Shown piece after piece: positions 1 to 7,669 of a stretch of DNA of 64,000 bases. The stretch's first letter is position 1; every line of letters begins with the position of its first letter. The DNA comes from Mycolicibacterium frederiksbergense (GTDB lineage: Bacteria > Actinomycetota > Actinomycetes > Mycobacteriales > Mycobacteriaceae). Below the pieces are notes generated by a model. It did no database searches, was not told the origin of the DNA, and saw nothing but the letters and a program-made list of their open reading frames with translations. A program made the translations under genes and the position numbers. The DNA lies in NCBI RefSeq assembly GCF_012223425.1, contig NZ_CP038799.1, forward strand, positions 310,001 through 374,000, written 5' to 3'.

Positions 1-153
1 CCGGCCGTGGCGGCGATGGGCGTCGGCTGTCTCATCGGCTCCCGACTCGGCCCGATCGTGGTGCGGCATGCGCCCGCCACCCCGCTGCGCCTGCTGATCG
101 CCGTCGCCGGCCTGGCGCTGGCGGTCAAGCTGGGCCTCGACACCTACCACTGA
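1..153 (+). CDS. TauE/SafE-family membrane permease, C-terminal fragment
   Basis: Frame 1 is open from the first base to a TGA at 151-153 and gives about 50 residues. It has two hydrophobic stretches separated by a short charged loop; a glycine-rich GSRLG motif follows the first and the tail is KLGLDTYH. This matches the last two membrane segments of TauE/SafE (sulfite/organosulfonate exporter-like, DUF81) permeases, which sit in the cytoplasmic membrane. The rest of the gene lies to the left of the window, so substrate and full length cannot be judged. It converges with the lipoprotein gene, with only three bases between the stop codons. Confidence 0.6.
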   Translation, partial: PAVAAMGVGCLIGSRLGPIVVRHAPATPLRLLIAVAGLALAVKLGLDTYH

Positions 154-156
154 GCG

Positions 157-1509
157 TCAGTTCTCGTAGTCCAGGCAGCTTTCGGCTCCGTTGATGACAC
201 CCTCGCGGAACGCCCGTACCCGGTCGAACCCGGCACCCTGGCGGTCGGCGTCGCCGTCACCGCGGAACACCAGCAGCGCCTTGATGCCCTCGTCGAGATC
301 GCCCGGTGAGATCTGCCAGGAGCTGGTTTCGGCCCGGTTGTGCAGGATCACGCTGGCGGTGTACCCGCCGGCCAGGCAGTCGGCGCGCAGGGTGGAGGTC
401 TTCTCATCGGAATCGTCGCCAAGGCGGCTCAGCGCGGCCAGACCGTACTGGGTGGCCAGCAGCGTGGACACCGCGTAGTCCCCACCCTGGTCGTACACGT
501 GCGGCATGGTCTCGACATTGTCCCAGCCCACGTAATCGTCTGGGACACAATAGAACAGCGAGTAGCCCTCGGTCGACTGGCTACCGCACATCGGCGGATC
601 GGCCGGATCGAATGCCTCCAGACCCCGCACCGGTCGCCATGCCCGGCCAGTGAGCTCCGGGTAGAGCTGCGTCCAGTAGTCCTCCAGGTCGTAGGGCACC
701 CCGTTGACGATCGAGTCGTACGGCGCGTCACCGCCGCTGGCCGCATCCGCGATGTTGTTGAACGGCAGCGCAAGGACCATCGGCTCGTCGTCGCGGTAGT
801 CCTTGCACCGATCCAGACCGTTGTCGAAACCGTCCTGGAAGGCGCTGACCCGGTCGAACCCGCTGCCGTGCGCGTTCGGGTCGGTCTTGGCCGTGCCCGG
901 GTTGTCACGCAGGTCGAGCACACCGGCAAGAGCGGTGTCGAGGTCGGCGCTGGTCACCTCGAAGGCACCGGTGTCCTGGGCGTGACGCGCCCACGCACCG
1001 GCGAAGCAGTCCGCCTGCAGTTCCCGGGTGACGGTGCGCGCGGTGAAATGCGCACGAGCCTGGACGGCGTGCGCGAACTCATGGGCCATCACGACCGGGA
1101 TGACGAAGTCCCCGTACTTGGACTGCATATCGGGCAGCAGTACCTGGGCGTCCCAGGCGATGACATCCTCGGTCGCGCAGTAGAAGGCGTTGCCGGCGAC
1201 CTCGTCGGGTTCGGTCGTGCACGGCGGCGCGTCACTGTCCTGTGTGACGGCAAAGTAGCCACCGGCGATCTGCTTGAAATCCTCGCCGTAGAGCTCCGGA
1301 TAGTGCTGCGCCCAGTACTGCTCCAGATCCGCGATCGCCTGGATCGCGATCTGGTTGACCGGCTCAGAGGCATCGCCCTCGATGGTGATGCTGCTGGTGT
1401 CGGGCGACGAACCCTTCTTCTCGGCCGGCGACGGGATCTTCGGCTGGGCAGAACCGCACGCCGAAACGACCAGCACGGCCGCCCCGGCGGCCCACACCTT
1501 GAGATTCAT
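157..1509 (-). CDS. Lipoprotein with tandem neutral zinc-metallopeptidase domains (second degenerate)
   Basis: About 450 residues. The N-terminus is a lipoprotein signal with lipobox VSAC (Cys about residue 18), so the protein should be anchored on the outer face of the membrane. The first domain carries the zinc motif HEFAH (about residues 143-147), followed by QADCFAGAW and a GFDRVxAFxxG block, as in the putative neutral zinc metallopeptidase family. The second half repeats the layout (YDLEDYWTQLYPEL, RADCLAGG, GFDRVRAFREG), but the HExxH position reads ATQYGLAA, so it should not bind zinc. I chose the ATG at 1509; the upstream in-frame TTG at 1515 adds only two residues. Substrate unknown. 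Confidence 0.8.
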   Translation of the reverse strand: MNLKVWAAGAAVLVVSACGSAQPKIPSPAEKKGSSPDTSSITIEGDASEPVNQIAIQAIADLEQYWAQHYPELYGEDFKQIAGGYFAVTQDSDAPPCTTEPDEVAGNAFYCATEDVIAWDAQVLLPDMQSKYGDFVIPVVMAHEFAHAVQARAHFTARTVTRELQADCFAGAWARHAQDTGAFEVTSADLDTALAGVLDLRDNPGTAKTDPNAHGSGFDRVSAFQDGFDNGLDRCKDYRDDEPMVLALPFNNIADAASGGDAPYDSIVNGVPYDLEDYWTQLYPELTGRAWRPVRGLEAFDPADPPMCGSQSTEGYSLFYCVPDDYVGWDNVETMPHVYDQGGDYAVSTLLATQYGLAALSRLGDDSDEKTSTLRADCLAGGYTASVILHNRAETSSWQISPGDLDEGIKALLVFRGDGDADRQGAGFDRVRAFREGVINGAESCLDYEN

Positions 1510-1562
1510 GGGCAAACATTAGCGGGGCATTGCGCAAATTGGATAGGTTGCGCGCCAAATGC

Positions 1563-1610
1563 GATTTCGGCGCACTCGCGACCGCTGAGCGGTCGCGGGC
1601 GCGCCGAATC
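1563..1610 (-). terminator. Large hairpin downstream of the SDR gene
   Basis: A perfect 9-bp inverted repeat GCGACCGCT/AGCGGTCGC around one base is nested inside outer arms TTCGGCGC/GCGCCGAA. It begins just after the SDR stop at 1619 on the minus strand and lies upstream of the lipoprotein gene. There is no T-run, which is usual for mycobacterial hairpin terminators. The role is inferred from position. Confidence 0.5.
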
Positions 1611-1618
1611 CGCAACGT

Positions 1619-2386
1619 CTACTTGGGGGCGAAGCGCTGCCCGGCGTCCAGCCGCAGGCACTGCCCGTTGAGCATCGGGTTCTCCACGATGGCCAGCGCC
1701 AGCTTGGCGTACTCCTCGGGCTTGCCGAGGCGCTTCGGGAAGGCGGCGTCCTTGGTCAGCACGCTGGCGAACTCGTCCGGGATGCCCTCGGTCAGGCCGG
1801 TCGCGAACAGGCTCGGCGCGATGGCCAGCGCGCGGATGCCCAGGCTGCCCAGGTCCCGCGCCATGGTCAGGCACATGCCGGCGATGGCGGCCTTGGACGC
1901 GGTGTAGGCGATCTGGCCGATCTGGCCCTCGAACGCGGCGATCGAGGCGGTGTTGATGATGACGCCGCGCTCCTCGGCCTCCTCGTCCACCGGGTCGTTC
2001 TTGCTCATGTGCCAGGCCGCCAGCCGGCTGACGTTGAAGGTGCCGATCAGGTTGAGATCGATGGTGTTCCGGAACGACTGCAGGTCATGCGGGCCGTCCT
2101 TCTTCACGGTGCGCTCCCCGATGCCGCCGCCCGCGGTGGTCACCGCGATGTGCAGGCCACCGAGGTCCTCGACCACCTTGGCCAGGATCTGCTCGGTGCC
2201 GTCGAAGTCGGTGATGTCGGCCTCGTAGAAGGAGCCCCCGACCTGCTCGGCGACCTCCTTGCCCTTAGACTGGCCACGGTCGAGGATCGCCACACTGGCG
2301 CCCCGCTTGGCCAGCGCCTCGACGGTCGCCCGCCCGAAGCCGGATGCCCCGCCGACAACCACGGCCTTCTTGCCCGAAATCTCCAT
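1619..2386 (-). CDS. SDR oxidoreductase, type-II 3-hydroxyacyl-CoA dehydrogenase-like
   Basis: 255 residues, a classical short-chain dehydrogenase. The cofactor motif GGASGFGRA is near residues 12-20, an acidic residue after beta-2 (ILDRG) suggests NAD, NTAS carries the catalytic Ser and YTASK the Tyr/Lys pair. AFEGQIGQIAYTASKAA resembles the HSD17B10 / 3-hydroxy-2-methylbutyryl-CoA dehydrogenase branch, which oxidises 3-hydroxyacyl-CoA in fatty-acid and branched-chain catabolism. It starts with ATG preceded by GGAAAGGGAGCTAG. It is transcribed alone and divergently from the molybdopterin oxidoreductase. The substrate is an inference. Confidence 0.8.
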   Translation of the reverse strand: MEISGKKAVVVGGASGFGRATVEALAKRGASVAILDRGQSKGKEVAEQVGGSFYEADITDFDGTEQILAKVVEDLGGLHIAVTTAGGGIGERTVKKDGPHDLQSFRNTIDLNLIGTFNVSRLAAWHMSKNDPVDEEAEERGVIINTASIAAFEGQIGQIAYTASKAAIAGMCLTMARDLGSLGIRALAIAPSLFATGLTEGIPDEFASVLTKDAAFPKRLGKPEEYAKLALAIVENPMLNGQCLRLDAGQRFAPK

Positions 2387-2416
2387 CTAGCTCCCTTTCC
2401 ATAAAGCGGTCAAAAT

Positions 2417-2426
2417 GTAACGTTAC
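2417..2426. promoter_or_regulatory. GTAACGTTAC palindrome in a divergent promoter region
   Basis: A perfect 10-bp palindrome, GTAACGTTAC, lies between the divergent SDR (start 2386) and molybdopterin oxidoreductase (start 2485) genes, in an AT-richer stretch. It could be an operator for either gene. I see no second copy of this exact motif in the window. Confidence 0.3.
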
Positions 2427-2484
2427 GGTCGGTCGTCACTTTACGGTAAGGCTTTCGGCACCTTGGCTCGGCTAGCGTGGACGG

Positions 2485-4029
2485 GTGGCTCGCACATCCC
2501 CGGTCATCCCCGCCGGGACCCGGATCCTCAGTGGTATCGCCGCCGCGGCGGTGACGTTGGGCCTCAGCGCCCTGGTGGCGGTTCCCCTCGGCGCATCCGC
2601 CGACGCCCGCACCGCGATCGGGTCCACGGTCATCGACCTGACCCCCGGCCCGGTCAAGGAATGGGCGATCCAGACCTTCGGCACCGCCGACAAGCTGTTC
2701 CTGACGGTGATGGTGCTGGTGACCATCGCCGTGCTGGCCGCCATCGCCGGCCTGCTCGAACGGCGCCGGGTACCGATCGGCAGCGTGATGTTCGCCGCGG
2801 CCGCCATCGCCGGCTGCGTCGCGGTGCTGACCCGCCCGGATTCGGCGCCGGTCGACGTGATCCCCACCGCCCTCGGCGGTCTGGGCGGCATCCTCACCCT
2901 GCGCTTCCTGACCTCCGGACGGCTGAGCGACGGCACCGCACACGAGGCCGCCGAAGCCGACCCGGGCCGCCGGTTGTCGCTGGCCGCGCTCGGCCTGCTC
3001 GGATTGGGCGTGCTCGGCACGGCAATGGGCGCGATGTGGTCGCGCCGGGTGCATTCGGTGGCCGGAGACCGGGAGGCGTTCGCACCGCCGCAGGTGGCCG
3101 AACCCGCGCCCCCGGCCCCGCCGGGGGTGCAGCCCGCCGGTATCGATGTCACCCCGTTCGTCACCGACAACGCCGACTTCTACCGCATCGACACCGCGCT
3201 GAGTGTGCCGCAGCTGTCCCGGGATGCGTGGCGGCTGCGGATCCACGGCATGGTGGACGCCGAAAAGACGTTCAGCTTCGCCGATCTGGAGCAGTTCGAA
3301 CTCGTCGAGCAGATGGTGACGTTGGCCTGCGTCTCCAACCCGGTCGGCGGTGATCTGGTCGGCAACGCGGTGTGGGGCGGCTACCGGATCCGGGACCTGC
3401 TGGCCGCGGCCGGAGTGTCCGCGGACGCCGACATGGTGCTGTCCGAATCCAGTGACGGCTTCACCGCGGGCACCCCGGTCGAGGCGATGACCGACGACCG
3501 GAACTCGCTGCTGGCCATCACGATGAACGGGCAACCGCTGCCGATCGAGCACGGCTACCCGGCCCGGCTGGTGGTGCCCGGCCTGTACGGCTACGTATCG
3601 GCCACCAAGTGGGTGGTTGATCTGGAGCTGACGAGATTCGACTCCGCGCAGGGTTATTGGACGCCGCTGGGCTGGGCGGAGCGCGGCCCCATCAAGACCC
3701 AGTCGCGGATCGACGTGCCGCGCAGTGGGCAGGACGTCCCGGTCGGCCCGGTCCGGTTCGGCGGGGTGGCCTGGGCGCAGCCGCGCGGGGTGCGCGCGGT
3801 CGAGGTGCGCATCGATGACGGCCCATGGCAGCCCGCCACCCTGGGCGCGGCCTACTCCGATGACACCTGGCGGCTGTGGAGTTTCGACTGGCGGGCCGAT
3901 CGGCCCGGCCGGCATACCGTCACGGTGCGCGCCACCGACAACACCGGCTACGTCCAGACCGCGGACCGGGCCGATGTGATTCCCGACGGCGCGACCGGCC
4001 GGCACGCGGTGACCTTCACCGTCACCTGA
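2485..4029 (+). CDS. Membrane-anchored sulfite-oxidase-like molybdopterin oxidoreductase
   Basis: 514 residues. The first ~190 residues hold about four hydrophobic segments (near 10-32, 70-95, 100-118 and 165-185), so the enzyme is membrane tethered. The remainder is a sulfite-oxidase-type molybdopterin domain: the Mo-binding cysteine lies in TLACVSNPVGG, followed by GYRIRDLLAAAG, VPGLYGYVSATKWV, and a C-terminal Ig-like dimerisation domain (VEVRIDDGPWQPA, TVRATDNTGYVQT). Relatives oxidise or reduce small S- or N-oxides; the substrate here is unknown. The GTG start at 2485 has no convincing ribosome-binding site, so the start may be off by a few codons. Confidence 0.82.
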   Translation: MARTSPVIPAGTRILSGIAAAAVTLGLSALVAVPLGASADARTAIGSTVIDLTPGPVKEWAIQTFGTADKLFLTVMVLVTIAVLAAIAGLLERRRVPIGSVMFAAAAIAGCVAVLTRPDSAPVDVIPTALGGLGGILTLRFLTSGRLSDGTAHEAAEADPGRRLSLAALGLLGLGVLGTAMGAMWSRRVHSVAGDREAFAPPQVAEPAPPAPPGVQPAGIDVTPFVTDNADFYRIDTALSVPQLSRDAWRLRIHGMVDAEKTFSFADLEQFELVEQMVTLACVSNPVGGDLVGNAVWGGYRIRDLLAAAGVSADADMVLSESSDGFTAGTPVEAMTDDRNSLLAITMNGQPLPIEHGYPARLVVPGLYGYVSATKWVVDLELTRFDSAQGYWTPLGWAERGPIKTQSRIDVPRSGQDVPVGPVRFGGVAWAQPRGVRAVEVRIDDGPWQPATLGAAYSDDTWRLWSFDWRADRPGRHTVTVRATDNTGYVQTADRADVIPDGATGRHAVTFTVT

Positions 4030-4034
4030 CCCCC

Positions 4035-4097
4035 GGCGAGCGTGCGTGTCTGTTCCCCGACACGCCGCAGCGCAGGCCGAGTTCTCGCACGCTCACC
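4035..4097. repeat. 63-bp imperfect palindromic intergenic repeat, copy 1
   Basis: Outer arms GGCGAGCGTGCG and CGCACGCTCACC pair with one mismatch. Inside is TGTCTGTTCCCCGACACGCC. A copy of the same length with nearly the same left half occurs at 18551-18613. It follows the molybdopterin oxidoreductase stop and may act as a transcription terminator. Confidence 0.6.
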
Positions 4098-4105
4098 ATC
4101 GCCAT

Positions 4106-4121
4106 AAGGACTTTCGGCACT
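4106..4121 (+). promoter_or_regulatory. DosR-like box upstream of the nitroreductase
   Basis: AAGGACTTTCGGCACT lies 35 bases before the nitroreductase ATG. It matches the candidate box at 6261-6276 (read on the minus strand) at 13 of 16 positions and resembles the GGGACTTTCGGC core of mycobacterial dormancy boxes. Regulation by DevR is inferred. Confidence 0.45.
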
Positions 4122-4156
4122 AGTCGCATCGTCCCCCGGCGGAGCAGGCTGAAAAC

Positions 4157-5143
4157 ATGGAGGCGACCTTTCCCGACCGGCACACCCTCGAGACGGTGCT
4201 GTCGTTGGCGACCCGCGCACCCTCGATCCACAACACGCAGCCCTGGCGCTGGCATATCGGCGCCGACCACCTCGAACTGCACACCGATCTCGAACGCGCC
4301 CTGCCCCAGACCGATCCGGACTCGCGTGATCTCCTGCTGAGCTGCGGGGCCACCCTGCACCACGCCGTCATCGCGCTGGCCGCCCACGGCTGGCAGGCCC
4401 AGGTACAGCGATTCCCGGTCCCCGGCCGGCCCGGACAGCTGGCCACCCTCACGATGCGCCGCTCACCGGCCGCTGGCTCGGATGTGCCGCTGGCGGCGGC
4501 GATACCGCGGCGGCGCACCGACCGACGGATGTACAGCCCGTGGACCGTGCCCGACGCCGATATCGCGTTGATGGGCGCCCGGGCCGCCCGCGTCGGGGTG
4601 ATGCTGCGCCAGGTCGAGCGGCTGCCCGAACTACAACAGATCGTCGCCGACGCCGTCTGGCGGCACGCCACCGACCGTGACTACCTGACCGAGTTGTCCA
4701 CCTGGAGTGGGCGGTACGCCTCGCTGGCCGGCGTCCCCGCGCACAACACCCCGAAACCCGATCCGACGGCCCGCATCCCCGGCCGACTGTTCGCCGGGCC
4801 GGCCCTGGCCCAACCCGCCGACGGCGCACCCGACCGGGACGCCGGGGCGGTGCTGGCGCTGGGCACCAAGGACGACAGCGCGCTGTCCCGGTTGCGGGCC
4901 GGTGAGGCCACCAGTCTGGTCCTGCTCACCGCGACCACGCTCGGGCTGGCCAGCTGCCCGGTCACCGAGCCGCTGGAGATCGCCGAGACCCGGGCCGCGG
5001 TGCGCGAGGACGTGTTCGGCGACAGCGGACATCCGCAGATGCTGCTGCGGGTGGGCTGGGCACCGGTCAACGCCGATCCGTTGCCCTCCACCCCGCGGCT
5101 GCCGTTATCGGCCGTCATCGACGGGACGACCCCGCTGCTCTAA
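4157..5143 (+). CDS. Acg-like nitroreductase-family protein
   Basis: 328 residues. It contains the tandem nitroreductase fold of the mycobacterial Acg family: [16 protein letters not shown] at residues 17-32 is the FMN-site signature, and [15 protein letters not shown] and [24 protein letters not shown] are also typical. Acg proteins bind FMN but show weak or no nitroreductase activity, and several are among the most strongly DevR-induced genes in M. tuberculosis. A DosR-like box lies just upstream and devR lies just downstream. The last 39 bases overlap the 3' end of devR on the other strand, so the two transcripts converge and overlap. Confidence 0.85.
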   Translation: MEATFPDRHTLETVLSLATRAPSIHNTQPWRWHIGADHLELHTDLERALPQTDPDSRDLLLSCGATLHHAVIALAAHGWQAQVQRFPVPGRPGQLATLTMRRSPAAGSDVPLAAAIPRRRTDRRMYSPWTVPDADIALMGARAARVGVMLRQVERLPELQQIVADAVWRHATDRDYLTELSTWSGRYASLAGVPAHNTPKPDPTARIPGRLFAGPALAQPADGAPDRDAGAVLALGTKDDSALSRLRAGEATSLVLLTATTLGLASCPVTEPLEIAETRAAVREDVFGDSGHPQMLLRVGWAPVNADPLPSTPRLPLSAVIDGTTPLL

Positions 5144-5767
5144 CTTCGACGCGAAAACCGCTGCCTGCGTTCGACGTTCCATGCCGAGCTTGGCCAGCAG
5201 CCGCGACACGTAGTTCTTCACCGTCTTCTCGGCCAGGAACATCCGCGCCGCGATCTGACGGTTGGTGAGCCCCTCCGACAACAGATGCAACAGGGTGCGT
5301 TCCTGCTCGGTCAGCCCGGTGAGCGGATCATCCTTCTCGGCGGCGCCACGCAGGTTCGCCATCAGCGCGGCGGCGGCCCGGTTGTCCAGCAGCGACCGTC
5401 CCGCACCGACGTCCTTGACGGCCTGCGCGAGTTCGAGCCCCTTGATGTCCTTGATGACGAACCCACTCGCCCCGGCCAGGATCGCGTCCAGCATGGCCTC
5501 ATCCGAGGTGAATGACGTCAGCATCAGACACCGCAGATCGGGCAGATCCGAGAGCAGGTCGCGGCACAGTTCGATACCGTTGCCGTCCGGCAACCGCACA
5601 TCCAGCACCGCCACATCGGGCCGCGCGGCCGGAATCCTGGCCAGCGCCTCGGCGACGGTACCGGCCTCACCGACCACCTGCAGATCCGGGTCGGCGCCGA
5701 GTAGATCGATCAGTCCGCGGCGCACCACCTCGTGATCGTCGACCAGGAACACCTTCACCACGGGCAT
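5105..5767 (-). CDS. devR: DevR/DosR hypoxia response regulator
   Basis: 220 residues, a NarL/LuxR-type response regulator. The receiver domain has the acidic pair DD at 10-11, phospho-acceptor Asp56 in [13 protein letters not shown], the LTSFTSDEA switch region and the conserved Lys in VIKDIKG. The C-terminal HTH ([22 protein letters not shown] ... [27 protein letters not shown]) is almost residue-for-residue the M. tuberculosis DevR sequence as I recall it. DevR switches on the dormancy regulon under hypoxia, NO or CO. The sensor kinase devS, usually next door, is not here; the gene sits 7 bases after a PPOX-fold gene and probably shares its promoter. Confidence 0.93.
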   Translation of the reverse strand: MPVVKVFLVDDHEVVRRGLIDLLGADPDLQVVGEAGTVAEALARIPAARPDVAVLDVRLPDGNGIELCRDLLSDLPDLRCLMLTSFTSDEAMLDAILAGASGFVIKDIKGLELAQAVKDVGAGRSLLDNRAAAALMANLRGAAEKDDPLTGLTEQERTLLHLLSEGLTNRQIAARMFLAEKTVKNYVSRLLAKLGMERRTQAAVFASKLEQRGRPVDDGR

Positions 5768-5774
5768 GCCACCA

Positions 5775-6203
5775 TCATGGCTTGTACTGCGGCCCGGCGT
5801 CCTGACGGAACTCCCGGCCGGTCACCCGGTCGGTGCGGATCCTGATGAAATGCTCACGACGGCCCTGCACCCACGGCTCGATGAAGGTCCCGGCCACCTC
5901 GACCAGATCGTCGATGCCGGTGATGGGTTCGGCCTGCCCGACCACGGTCACGCTCCACCCGTTGTGCAGGTCGGCGTCGAGCTCGTCGGCCTCGAAGGCC
6001 ACCACCTGGTTGGTGGTGGCCGCCTCCAGCTTCGGTCCGCCGGCCACCCGGATCACCACATCGTCGTGCCACAGCCGGAAGTTGACGGGCTGGATGGCCG
6101 GCAGGGCATCCTCGGTGAACACCAGCCTGCCCACTCTGACCTGCGCCAACCTGTCCAGGCACTGCCTGCGGTTGAGAACGTCTAGCTCCTGGCCCCTGGT
6201 CAT
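5775..6203 (-). CDS. Pyridoxamine 5'-phosphate oxidase-family (split-barrel) protein
   Basis: 142 residues with the PPOX split-barrel pattern of mycobacterial stress genes: an N-terminal helix ([23 protein letters not shown]), then beta strands [21 protein letters not shown] and [12 protein letters not shown], and the tail [12 protein letters not shown]. Such proteins bind flavin, F420 or haem; the ligand cannot be told from sequence. The ATG is preceded by GAGGAGGACGGG, a strong ribosome-binding site. It lies directly upstream of devR and downstream of a DosR-like box, so it takes the place that a universal-stress-protein gene (Rv3134c) holds in M. tuberculosis. Confidence 0.8.
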   Translation of the reverse strand: MTRGQELDVLNRRQCLDRLAQVRVGRLVFTEDALPAIQPVNFRLWHDDVVIRVAGGPKLEAATTNQVVAFEADELDADLHNGWSVTVVGQAEPITGIDDLVEVAGTFIEPWVQGRREHFIRIRTDRVTGREFRQDAGPQYKP

Positions 6204-6260
6204 CCCGTCCTCCTCACCGCGTCGCTACCGTCAGTGTCCCGTATCGCACCCACCCGCAGC

Positions 6261-6276
6261 AGAGCCGAAGGTCCCT
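6261..6276 (-). promoter_or_regulatory. DosR-like box upstream of the PPOX-devR pair
   Basis: On the minus strand this reads AGGGACCTTCGGCTCT, close to the dormancy-box core GGGACYTTCGGC. It lies about 57 bases before the PPOX start codon, in the 82-base gap after narI, a position that would allow devR autoregulation. Function inferred from similarity and position. Confidence 0.5.
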
Positions 6277-6285
6277 ACTTCACGG

Positions 6286-7014
6286 TCACCAGCCGCGGCG
6301 GTGTGGCTGGGAACCGACCAGTTCCGTGCCGGCGGCCACGTCGCGGCTGCGGTAGACGATATAGGGCCGGAAAAGATAGCCGATCGGGGCACTGAACACG
6401 TGCACCAGCCGGGTGAACGGCCACAGACAGAACAACACGAGCGCGATGATCACGTGAATGTGGAACTGCAGCGGCGCCTCGACCATCAGATCGCCGCGGG
6501 GCTGCAGGATCCAGATGGAGCGGAACCACGGGGAGACGCTCTCCCGGTAGTCGTGGTCGGCGCCGGCCGGCGTCGCGCCGAGCAGCGTGCAGGCGAAACC
6601 AGCGATCATCGCGGCCACCAACGCCAGATACATCACCTTGTCGTTGACGGTGGTGGCCATGAACACCGGACCGCGGGTGCGCCGCCGGTAGATCAGCAGC
6701 GCGATGCCCACCAACGCGGCGATGCCGGCGATGCCGCCGAGGATGACGGCCTGCAGATGGTAGGCGTGCTCGCTGATCACCAGATCCATCCAGGATTCCG
6801 GGATCACCAGTCCGATGACGTGCCCGATGATCACCACCAGCATGCCGAAGTGGAACAGCGGACTGCCGATCCGCAGCAACCGCGATTCGTAGAGCTGCGA
6901 GGAGCGGGTGGTCCAGCCGAATTTGTCATACCGATACCGCCACCAGGTGCCGACGATGACGACCGCCAACGTCACATACGGCACCACGTCCCAGAAGATC
7001 TCCCAGCCCGACAT
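6286..7014 (-). CDS. narI: Respiratory nitrate reductase gamma subunit (cytochrome b)
   Basis: 242 residues with five membrane spans. Haem-ligand histidines are in PLFHFGMLVVIIGH (about residues 55-66) and in FHIHVIIALVLFCLWPFTRLVH (about 190-210), as in NarI. The subunit takes electrons from menaquinol and passes them through two b haems to NarH. It is the last gene of the nar operon, starting one base after the narJ stop. Its stop is followed by an 82-base gap before the PPOX gene. Confidence 0.95.
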   Translation of the reverse strand: MSGWEIFWDVVPYVTLAVVIVGTWWRYRYDKFGWTTRSSQLYESRLLRIGSPLFHFGMLVVIIGHVIGLVIPESWMDLVISEHAYHLQAVILGGIAGIAALVGIALLIYRRRTRGPVFMATTVNDKVMYLALVAAMIAGFACTLLGATPAGADHDYRESVSPWFRSIWILQPRGDLMVEAPLQFHIHVIIALVLFCLWPFTRLVHVFSAPIGYLFRPYIVYRSRDVAAGTELVGSQPHRRGW

Positions 7015-7015
7015 G

Positions 7016-7669
7016 TCAGCCCCCTCCCGCTGCCCGACGGGGCGGCACGGTCAGTTGAAACGGTTGCAGTCCAACGGCTTCGGCGGGCGGACCGGCGCTG
7101 ATCAGGCGGCGCACCTGATCCTGCGAGGTCACCGGCAACGTCGCGCACACCGCCGCGACGACATGGGCGTACGGCGAACCCGACTCCGCCAGGGCCTGGC
7201 GCAGCGCCTCCAGCGGCACCCGGTGCTCGGTGAGCAACGCGCGGCCGGCTGCCGGGTCGACGGTGGCGGCGAACTCCAGCACCACCGGCAGGTGATCGGG
7301 GGCCTCACCGGTCGGCGGCTGGGCACCCGCGGCCCGGTAGGCCCGGGCGAAGGTCAGCATCTGCATGCCGCGGTTGCGGGTGTCCCCGGCGGTCCAGTAG
7401 GTCAGCAGCATGGTGCGGCGCCGACTCAGGTCGAAGGTCTGCACATACTCGGTCTGTGCGGTCAGCGCGTCGAGGCCGCGCAACCCGGACAGCGCGGCGC
7501 GCAACGGGGACGCATCCGGGTCGCCGAGGTGCCCGATCAACGTGTCGACGCTGTCCAGCCGGGCCCGGTGCCCGTCGTCGGGATAGGCCAGCAGCAGTGA
7601 AGCGGCCTGCCAGACCAGACGGTCCCGCAACACGTTGCTCTTGCGGGCATCATCCTTGCGCCACTTCAC
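7016..7669 (-). CDS. narJ: Nitrate reductase molybdenum cofactor assembly chaperone
   Basis: 217 residues from the chosen GTG, whose GTGA overlaps the narH stop; CGGAGGA just upstream is a good ribosome-binding site. The longer in-frame start at 7717 would lie inside narH. VWQAASLLLAYPDD, YVQTFDLSRRRTMLLTYWTAGDTRNRGMQML and APDHLPVVLEFAA are signature stretches of NarJ/TorD-type chaperones, which keep apo-NarG competent for molybdopterin insertion and are not part of the final enzyme. Confidence 0.93.
   Translation of the reverse strand: MKWRKDDARKSNVLRDRLVWQAASLLLAYPDDGHRARLDSVDTLIGHLGDPDASPLRAALSGLRGLDALTAQTEYVQTFDLSRRRTMLLTYWTAGDTRNRGMQMLTFARAYRAAGAQPPTGEAPDHLPVVLEFAATVDPAAGRALLTEHRVPLEALRQALAESGSPYAHVVAAVCATLPVTSQDQVRRLISAGPPAEAVGLQPFQLTVPPRRAAGGG

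Noticed and set aside
340..1671. 443-codon plus-strand frame across the lipoprotein gene
   Set aside because: Antisense shadow; the minus-strand frame has a signal peptide, lipobox and HEFAH motif.
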